This document shows positions 55,923 to 64,000 of a stretch of DNA of 64,000 nucleotides, in pieces. Position numbers and translations under genes: made by a program. Position 1 is the first letter of the stretch; the number at the start of each line of letters is the position of its first letter. A model generated the notes under the pieces. The model saw nothing but the letters and a program-made list of their open reading frames with translations, did not search any database and was not told the origin of the DNA. The stretch is from Sipunculus nudus (Eukaryota > Annelida > Sipuncula > Golfingiida > Sipunculidae): assembly GCA_026874595.1 (NCBI GenBank), contig CM049316.1, positions 12,890,839 to 12,954,838 on the forward strand, written 5' to 3'.

Positions 55923-56921
55923 ATGGAACATTCACTTGACTTTCATAATGAGTGTCTGCAGGCATTGTGCAGAATATGTGCTAAACGTGCACAAACTAAA
56001 GCTGAAAGAAATAAGAAGGTTAAGCCTTACTACTGTGAGGATCATATTGACAGAATAAAATATGCATTTGGAATAGATGTTCAGCTTGATGTCACAAGCA
56101 TACACCCAAGAAGATTTTGCAAATCATGTTTTAACAAAACTTTTAATCTGCAAAGGAGCTCGGCTAATCAACCTGAATTATTACTCCTAGCTCATGACAG
56201 GGCAGCTGTAGTTAATTCAGCTTGGTCAGAACATAAGAGAAAGAGTCTTACCAGTATATGCTTTTCATGTTGTAAATATTTAAACCAAAAGAAAGGATGC
56301 ACAATTATCACAGAGAAACAGAAATGTGGTGCGCCAGTGAAATACCCCGGGGATCTTCAATATGATCACTTGAGGGCAAACATATTTCCATGTGAAAAGA
56401 GGACACAGAATGTATTTTCAGTGGAACACCTAGAAATCTACAACCTGTCAGAATCACAGAAAATATACTATACGTGTCAATTATGCACCAGACTCTATTC
56501 ACTCGACACCGTTAAAACACCATGTGGTCATTATTACTGTGCTGAGTGCCTGAGTAAATGTTTTGTTACTGCAAGGTCAAATAAAATCCATTGCCCTTCA
56601 TGTGGAGATCCAGTGGATTATCACACAGTTGAATATGCTGATAGACGGTTTCAAGAACAGATGTTATCACTTGTGGTCTGGTGTACTAGATGCAACAAAG
56701 TTTCTGAATTCGGAACTTTCAACAAACATGAATGTGAAAGCAATGTAATTTTGAATTCATCAGAAGAGGTGACTGATGGCTGTACATCTACTGGGATATC
56801 AACTTCAGTCAACATGTATACCAGTGATGTAAATTTAGCTGAATCAGAAAATAAAGCTGGGCCTCAGACTCCCAAAAAAACAAATAACATATGTGGTAAC
56901 CCCAACACGCCGCAGCAGTAA
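55923..56921 (+). pseudogene. RAG1-like N-terminal zinc/RING region of the transposon protein
   Basis: 332 residues from ATG 55923; the in-frame sequence upstream looks non-coding, so this start is preferred. CRIC near residue 16 is followed by FGIDVQLDVTSIHPRRFC near 49-66, the signature of the RAG1 N-terminal region, and a CFSCC cluster near 113. A RING finger follows at about 175-217 (CQLC, CGHYYCAEC, CPSC), then CTRC...HEC near 234-251, like the RAG1 zinc finger after its RING. In RAG1 this region is a ubiquitin ligase and aids core function; here it may regulate transposition. Translation ends TPKKTNNICG...QQ, because the frame is lost near the seven-A run 56874-56880. The continuing sequence lies in the +1-related frame. 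Confidence 0.85.
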
Positions 56922-57009
56922 ACCTGTATCAATACCTCGCCGTTTGCCTACAACAAAGCAGACAGAAGGGATGACTCTCAAACATAGCATATCACTTGGC
57001 AGCAAATGA

Positions 57010-59040
57010 AAGCTTTCACTTGAAGAAGAACATCACTATACCTTCATCACAAAATTAAAATTGGAAAATGCCAGGGACAAGGGAATTATAGCATGTAAAC
57101 AAAGACGGGGCCAGCCAATCCATCTTCAGTACTTGGTAAAGCCTCGGAAAACATCAACAAGTGTCAACAAACAGCTACAAAAAACAAGAGCACGTGTAGT
57201 TGATGGGACAAGGGCATTCCTAGCTGGTAAGGATGAAGCATCTCAACATTTACAGCAAGCGGCAGAATTAAAGAAATTAAGTCGGGCAACTAGAGAAACA
57301 GTTTGCCAGAAAGCAGGTGTGGTACACAGAGCCACAATTAATAAATACAAGGGTTTAGCCATCAAAACTCTCTTAGGACAGACGTGGGGCAAGTCAAGGG
57401 TTAAAAAACGGTTCTTCAGGGCTATTGGTGTACGTTTTGAAAGCGAGAAGGCAGAAAGAGCAGCAAGGGAAGAAGTAATTAGTGCCAGCCTGATATCTGA
57501 ACTGATACCATTTTCATTTAAGGACTCATCTCAGCCTAGTGTCATCATAGAACGTGAAGCCCCAATTACATTTATAAAGGATTTACCGTCATATATCCTG
57601 AGGCTGTTAAACAAATACGAGGAACATGGAAAGCTGACATGGAAAGGAGTTATACCAGATGATGAAATTTGGCTGAAGATTGGAGGAGATCATGGAGGAG
57701 GGAGTATGAAGTTTAGTGTACAAATTCTAAACCTAGATGAGCCTAATTCTAAACTTCACACCATCGCATTTTGTCTTTTTGAGGCAAAAGATTATTATGA
57801 AAACCTTTTGCGGGCATTGCGGAGAGTAAATAATGATCTGAGGGGACTTTCAACCACCACATGGAAAAACAAATCCTTCAGGCTTTTTCTCCATGGGGAT
57901 TACTCTTTTCTGACCAGTGTTATTGGTTTATCTGGTCATCAAGCGGCTTATCCATGCCTTTGGTGCTTGATTAAGAAAGATGAAATTCAGATGCCTCTGA
58001 AAGAGCGTGGACTGTCAACTCCTCGCACACTGGAAATGATTAAGCATGACCACATCAATTTTCAAACCACAGGTCAAGGTAAAAAAGCAAAAGCCCGGGA
58101 TTTCCATAATGTCATAAACAAAACACTTATCGAAATTCCAGTAGACCACATCTGCCCTCCATATCTGCATATTCTGTTGGGCATTGTGAAACGACACCAT
58201 GACATGTTAATTGACCTTTGTCATGAAATTGATTTTAGGATCGCAAGTGAAACATCTGAGAACACAGAATGGGACAGACTCACTGCTACATTCATTGAAA
58301 ACGTAAAAAGTAAACAGCGCATTGAAAGAAAGATTGATACAACCAAACTCAGACTTGAGCATCTTGAAGATGATGAGTCTATTTCTCTCTCTTCAATGCA
58401 AACACAGAAAGCACAGTTCCATGCCAAAGTAACTGCCTTTGAAAAGGAACTGGCAGTGGTGATGCATAAGATCAACCTTGTAAAGAGAAATGGCCCTTTG
58501 ACAGCCCATCTTGACCGTCTCTTACAAAAGCATGGAATAAAGGTCCAAGCATACCACAGTTTTAGTTTCATTGGAAACCATTGTCACAAATATCTCAAGG
58601 CAAATGTCTTCAATGATATATGTGATGGAATTGTGCAGAGAACAAAGTCGCTCACACATGATACATTAACTGTAAACAAGGCATTCTATATCGCGGAACA
58701 ATTCAGAAAACTTAACAAGAAGTTTGCCTCTGTCCATGAAATGTTATCCCATGGAAACAGAATAAATAAAGAACTACTTGACAGCATCGGCAACAAAATA
58801 AAGAACTACCTTTCCTACTATAGACGCACATTCCCCGAAACATCAGTATTACCAAAACACCATATTTTAGAGGACCATGTGCTAGAATGGGTAGAACGTT
58901 GGGGTGTAGGCATGGCTATGCATGGCGAACAAGGTACTGAAGGCCTTCACCATACGTTTAATGAGATTGCTAAGAAGACCGCCTCAGTCAAGGTTCCAAC
59001 AAAACGTGTTCTTGCAACAATGAAAGACCATCTACCGTAA
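57010..59040 (+). pseudogene. RAG1/Transib/Chapaev-type DDE transposase region
   Basis: Open from just after a TGA at 57007 to TAA 59038. Residues are counted from 57061. CKQRRGQPIHLQYLVKPRK near 12-30 resembles the RAG1 segment that opens its core. Catalytic candidates are D210 (KIGGDHGGGSMKFSVQI), D280 (FLHGDYSFL) and E623 or E627 (HGEQGTEGLHH). Zinc ligands C299 and C302 lie 19 and 22 residues after D280, and H601-x4-H606 precedes the Glu by about 20. RAG1 has the same order and nearly the same spacings (D708, C727/C730, H937/H942, E962). No in-frame ATG starts it; with 55923-56921 it once formed a single protein. The remaining reading frame is undisrupted, so decay is recent. Confidence 0.88.
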
Positions 59041-60754
59041 CATTAATATCTCCTGATGTGCATGAACACATTCCACAAATTAAAAGGAGGGGAAGAAAGA
59101 TGTGAATGAGCGACTTATGCAGAGACTGTACATTGTAAATTGCCTGTGAATGTAGTTACATATGAAGGATGCCTTTTTTCCCCACAAAACAAATTATATA
59201 TAATTTCACTTGTCTCAACTATCTCTGCAAAACAGGACAATTTATATATTGTGAGCACTAATGTTTCACCAGATCAATGTTGTGGTCATGAACAAACTGT
59301 TTACATCATACGCATGTATGTTTTTAAACAGTCGGATGAAAAAATTGGGGCATCTTTGACTGTATATATGTGATTTTTTTCTAAATATTGTTTTCTAGAC
59401 AAAGCGTTTCCCATGTTTTAATATAAAGCCAAAACACACTGGCGCTGGTAACAAAGCAGAAAATTGCTTCTCTATATTTGACTTTTGACAAATCCCTGAC
59501 GGGGGTAGCATGTGAGCGGCCATGAGGCGTGTTTCCTCAATCGCTCCCAGACGTTGTTTTGCGACTTGCCAAGTGCATGCTGCACGCGGATTTCTGGTGA
59601 ATATGCATTGTGTCTGTTGAATACTTTGGAAAATTTAGTAAAAAACATTAAATTTAAAAAAAAATACATTAAATGTGTACTTCTATATTTATGTTAATAT
59701 ACCATTTATAATAAATATATATATATATAAACATGCGTGTTCATATATAATACATTTATATATGAATATTACATTATATGTTCACATAAAAAATATTGTT
59801 AAATATATTAAATCATAAATATTGTTCACACAGTAATACCTTGAATATTTAATGAAATGTACGCTTACTGGAGATATATTTCTGAGATAAAAATATAAAA
59901 TACAAGAAAGAATTTCTATTTTCAACAGCGGTTTACAACATATTTTGCCGCTTGTCGCATACGCTAGTGTGTTTTGAATCTGCTTGCCCACTCAAGTACT
60001 GTGTGCACCAGTGTGTTTTCGGCCTTTTTAAGTTATACATTTTGAGAATCCAATTTTAGAGATAAATGGTCTGTGAGATGACCTTTTTGACAAGTCTTTT
60101 TTTATATACCCCAGATCAAGTTTTTCAATGTAGATCAAAAGATATCTTTATGAAAGTATAACTGTAATACAGTTAAAATGAAATGTTTTTTTCTATATTC
60201 CCCATATATCATGTACAATGTATCATTTTACAAAGGGAATTATTGTGTTATTGCAGAAAATTCACTAAAACTGCCGGGTATTCCCAGTGATTTTTTAATT
60301 AAAAATATGTTTATTGAATTGAAACAGTTATTTTTTTTAATATGTGGAATAAGTACATCTGTAACTAATTGCCAGTAGCTTTCCTGTCAGGTTTTAGCGT
60401 GGAATTAGTTTTATATTGAATGTTTTATCTGATGATTTTATGCAAGTGTATTCTATTGTGCTCACAAACGAAGACCTTTGTATGAATGCTATGTAGCATC
60501 TGTATAAACATAAACTTTTATCCTATAAACTTGAAATTTTGTACATAGATTGTCTTAATGTTTCATTACCATGTCATAGCATTTAGTGTTATCTAGCTAC
60601 TGTGGTAGTCCTGTAATTGATAGATAAATACAGGGTACTTAGGATACTTAGCGCCACAAGCAGAACATGTGCACTCACTTGACCCCCTGCTGGGCAGCCT
60701 TGCCGGCCAGTCCCAGTGATAAGTGCCAGCTGTGGCTGAGCGGGGCCCTGTTCT
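59041..60754. other. 3' non-coding part of the RAG-like element
   Basis: 1.7 kb with no long open frame. Contains three copies of an AAAACACACTGG-like motif: 59429-59445 (+), 59963-59976 (-) and 60005-60022 (-). They may be internal transposase-binding or decoy end sites. The rest is AT-rich, with an (AT)n run at 59717-59728. No kelch-type RAG2 coding sequence is seen on either strand. Confidence 0.5.
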
Positions 60755-60783
60755 ATTAAACATAACAGCAGCAAACAAGTGTG
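60755..60783 (-). repeat. Right terminus of the RAG-like element (RSS-like)
   Basis: Read inward on the minus strand: CACACTT, 12 bp of spacer, then TATGTTTAAT (60764-60755). The ACAT duplication follows at 60784-60787. Confidence 0.75.
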
Positions 60784-61380
60784 ACATAGGAACTATATAG
60801 AGGAATATTAATGGTAAATATGAAGAAAACCAGATGAGTGGTTTTGATATTAGGTAGTCCTGAAGTGTAAAAATAGATTTCTCATAAAAAATTGAGGTTT
60901 TTCCTTAATATTTTGAAGGAACGTAGTCCTATTGACCCAATTTTCGGCATGGTAGGAGATTTTGGGGACATCTAATTGTATGCTGAATTTCAGATTCGTA
61001 GGTCCAATGGTGTCGAAACATGCTAGTCTTACGGACGGACATCCAGACGGACAGACGGACGGACAGAAAGACAGACGGACAACGGACAATGGACCACAAC
61101 TATAGCTCAGATGACTTATAGTCAGCTGAGCTAAAAATCTAATATTTTAAAAAGTTGTCTCATAGAACTTCCTAATAACCCTTAAACACACAAACTATAA
61201 TATGGTTTAGAAATACTTTTTATGGACTAAACATTCATTTAGCAGGTTAGGGAGATTATGACTAAAACATCACAAACCAGTTTTACAAAAAGACTAAAGC
61301 AAATGCAAAATCAGTTCAACAGCTCTGTATATGTGCCATGCAAAGAAATTTGCATGTCCTGTTCTTAGGTAAAGACAGAT

Positions 61381-61566
61381 TGTAAATAATCCAGTGATAT
61401 CACATATGGAGACTGTCCATCATCCAGTTATATCATGAGTAATTTGTCAATAATCCAGTGATATCACATGAATGGACTGTCAATAATCCAGAGATATCAC
61501 ATGAGTAGGTTGTGAATAATCCAGTGATATCACATGAATGGACTGTCAATCATCCAGTGATATCAC
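61381..61566. repeat. ~33-bp tandem array, six units
   Basis: CCAGTGATATCACATG-like cores at 61391, 61424, 61455, 61488, 61521 and 61554, spaced 31-33 bp. Each core contains the palindrome GTGATATCAC. Confidence 0.85.
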
Positions 61567-63590
61567 TAAAGCAAGCAGTTCCTTTCCACTGTTATACATA
61601 TGTAAGGTTTTCTATGTGCCCATGATAAAGAATTAACATATTGAAACCACTTTGAAGAGTTAGCTCATCTTAAATCTTGTTATTAACCTGCCTTTTCTCT
61701 AGAATTTATGTGTAACTGACTTTAGCTGTGTACATATAATGAACTGTACAAAATTCCAAGGAAAAAAAATTTCTAATAATGTCCCTGTGATGGATGTATG
61801 ACGCTGTTTATATACAAGTTGTTAGTAAACACAGTGCATATGCTAATGTTGACAAACAGGAAAAATATATAATCTTTGGTTGTTACATATCGTGGTAGTT
61901 GCAAGGTCACTTGTAACAAATAAATATAAGCAAAATTCTTGGGGTTTTTTTTCTTACAAGTTGCCAAATGTCCTTGTTGAATGTGTTTGGATTATTTTGG
62001 AGGCCCCCTCCACTTACAAACATGCATATATAAACAAATATGGTGGGATCAATATTTGTTTACCTATTTTTATAATCGGTTAAAGGGATTGTCATTAGTT
62101 AATATAGATCAGATATGGGAATAGGCCCCTTTAAGACAGTCTGATACTGATAAAGATGAGAAAGACCTCTACACTGGCACTAAAGATATTATGATACTGT
62201 TGCATTTTTAATGTAGCAATTATAATTTCGCTATTTAAGTATCTTATCTGATCTCAATTATGTGTCATATTATGATCAATCTGTTGTGAAGTCAATTTTT
62301 GTAATAAAAAAGGGCCATATTTGGGACCATATTTGGGATAGAAAGTCTAATTTGAAACAACAAGCACCAGATATGTGTGGGGTACTTGGTGACTTTTCTT
62401 ATCCTTTCATCAGCTTTACAAGCAGTCTGTTATTCTGATGCTGCCAATAATTCACTAAAGATAACTCCTAACCATGTGGTCAGATATTATGCCATGATAA
62501 GTGCTCATATAACCACCATTTGTTCAATGCAGGAAGATGTTAACATTGAAAGCTGATACAGACATTAAATATATGTGACCATGCAGTCCAACTCTGCTGT
62601 TTTTACTAAATTTACACCCCAAGAACCAAAGGTTTATAGTTAATTTAGGTAAATTATTACATACAATAAGACAGAAATCTTGCATAAGTAAAATCATGGT
62701 AACATTTACTTATTTTTTGTTGGTCATTAAACTTCAAAGGTGTTTATTAATATATATTTATGGTGGGTTTCACTTCAGATATCATCTACCGGCAGTTTAT
62801 CAGAAATTTTGTTTATCATCACAAAGTCCCTAAATAAAAAATTTTCCATGTTACTTATCTCAAAATCTATATTTAGTATAAAACAATTTTATATTATATT
62901 TTGCCTTTTGTTACATATACCCAGCAACTTATTATAAACATCACTGGAAACTGCAAAGGTTACCGGAGTTAATGGGCATAGAAAGCCAATATATCATGAT
63001 AGTCAATAACCTTGTCTCCTTTGAACTTTGCAAAATAAACCTCATGCTTCTGAAGTGCGACAAGCAACAGCCAGCAAGTTTCAGCAGGTCAGTATCACAG
63101 TATCATAATTTGAATAATTAAATCCTTTTCTTGTGCATAATACAATATACTGTACAGGCCTCCTGCAAGGCTCCTGAGGAAATATAGGAATTTTATAGGA
63201 GGACCTGAGTAAAAATTATAGGAGTTTATAGGAATTTTCAGCCAGAAATATTTGAAAAATATAGGAGTTTTCACCGCACAACTGTTTAATTTGGTTACTT
63301 TCAATGACCATCCATTCTAAAAGCACCATGTAAAGGTCTGTTTAATTGGTTTATAGGGCTGTACATGTAGAACTGCAGCATTCCCTGAGACAATTCTATG
63401 AAAGAGCTGAATATATGTTCAACAATAATAATTAATAATTATTCAGAAATGACATTTATAATAGGAACACAATTGTGCAGTGAAAAAAAATATAGGAAAT
63501 TATAGGTTATTATGGTCTGATGGTTTGAATGAAACTAAAGCATTCACATTAGTTATAACTGACCTGTGTAATAATGGGACTGACCGAAAA

Positions 63591-63658
63591 TGGTCTTAAT
63601 GGACAGGTGGTCTTAATAGACAGGTGGTCTTAATGGAAAGGTGGTCTTAATGGATAGG
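63591..63658. repeat. 17-bp tandem array, four units
   Basis: TGGTCTTAATGGACAGG and close variants at 63591, 63608, 63625 and 63642. Related to the dispersed AATAAGACCAC fragments elsewhere in the window. Confidence 0.85.
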
Positions 63659-64000
63659 TGATATTTTAGACAGGTTCCTCTGTTTTGTAGCCAAGAATAA
63701 AGATGCTGGTTTCTGCTGCTGATGTAAGCAGATTGATATTTTTTACCTCAGGTTTACATCTATATTCAGGTATATCTATAACTGCATAATGGTTTCTCAA
63801 TGTTGTATATACTATTTGCTCTGGTACACTAGTGATTATCTACAATTTATATACATGAATACATGGGAACTGACTGCTTGATAACATATAGGCACTCACC
63901 AGACATGTTGGATTGTCTACATACACTGCTGTCTGTTGTACCATTATTTATAAATAAAGTATTGTAAAGTCAAAATTAAGTGTTCTATTTTTTTTAACTA

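Larger units (their letters stand above)
55241..60783 (+). mobile_element. N-RAG-TP-like DNA transposon (RAG1 N-terminus plus DDE transposase)
   Basis: A complete 5,543-bp element. Target duplication ACAT is at 55237-55240 and 60784-60787. Ends are CACACCAGTCTACC (left) and, read inward from the right, CACACTTGTTTGCT. It carries about 680 bp of 5' non-coding sequence, a split coding region 55923-59040, and 1.74 kb of 3' non-coding sequence. The protein combines a RAG1-type N-terminal zinc/RING region with a RAG1/Transib/Chapaev-style DDE domain. The 4-bp duplication fits the Chapaev group, and the gene layout fits N-RAG-TP, known from Aplysia. No RAG2-like kelch gene is present. One frameshift and one stop make this copy probably non-autonomous. 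Boundaries are backed by the repeat it interrupts. Confidence 0.9.
54860..61135 (+). repeat. Family F1 repeat, copy 3, split by the RAG-like transposon
   Basis: The left part 54860-55240 matches 54216-54560. The right part 60788-61135 continues the same repeat (GTGGTTTTGATATTAGGTAG), then a GACGGACGG tract and the terminal hairpin 61103-61133. The join is ...GTACAT / AGGAAC..., equivalent to GTTCATAGAAAA in copy 2. Confidence 0.8.
61136..64000. other. Right flank, mostly featureless
   Basis: Contains the 33-bp array at 61381-61566, ATAGGAGTTT-type low-complexity repeats at 63170-63265, and the 17-bp array at 63591-63658. No coding region, RNA gene or intact mobile element was recognised. Confidence 0.5.

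Noticed and set aside
55241-60783. RAG2-like partner gene
   Set aside because: No open frame with kelch-type repeats or a PHD finger was found on either strand of the element.
61381-61566. CRISPR-like array of short regularly spaced repeats
   Set aside because: The 33-bp units repeat wholly without unique spacers, in a eukaryotic genome; it is a minisatellite.

Overview
The window is animal nuclear DNA, AT-rich and full of introns and repeats. A mollusc, probably a bivalve, fits best: long introns with GT/AG boundaries, tandem cysteine-rich EB/EGF-like secreted protein genes, a BEL/Pao retrotransposon, many dispersed and tandem repeats, and a transposon of the N-RAG-TP type first described in the sea slug Aplysia. 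The taxon is an inference.

Layout. (1) 1-7729 (+): the last five exons of AFG3L2, a mitochondrial m-AAA protease. (2) 10333-13313 (-): the last five exons of a gene I do not recognise, converging on AFG3L2. (3) 14609-25184 (+) and 29006-51217 (+): two tandem paralogues with eight coding exons each, matching exon by exon in order, intron phase and nearly in length. Each encodes a signal peptide, four or five small cysteine-rich modules and a hydrophobic tail that looks like a GPI-anchor signal. (4) 32242-38718: a young BEL/Pao retrotransposon inside intron 3 of the second paralogue, with apparently identical LTRs and a CTGAC target duplication. It sits within a 43-bp tandem repeat derived from the end of exon 3 and its splice donor. 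(5) 51218-64000: repeats, and at 55241-60783 a complete 5.5-kb DNA transposon.

The transposon at 55241-60783 is the main discovery. It encodes a RAG1-type N-terminal region (a Cys pair, an IDV..DV.SIHP motif, a RING finger and a further zinc-binding segment) followed by a RAG1/Transib/Chapaev-style DDE transposase with D-x18-CxxC, Hx4H and a downstream Glu. It has a 4-bp ACAT target duplication, CACAC termini resembling the RSS heptamer, and a shared 10-mer placed 12 bp from one heptamer and 21 bp from the other. The coding sequence carries one frameshift and one stop. No RAG2-like gene is present. The insertion was resolved because the element interrupts a dispersed repeat that has uninterrupted copies elsewhere in the window.

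Most of the remaining sequence is repeats: a family with a palindromic 5' end and a 3' terminal hairpin (2488-4035, 39884-42090, 51990-54760, 54860-61135), families carrying a GGTGGCGCCACC motif, TA-flanked MITEs, a tRNA-derived SINE, and tandem arrays with units of 17, 33, 43, 49, 60, 277 and about 338 bp.
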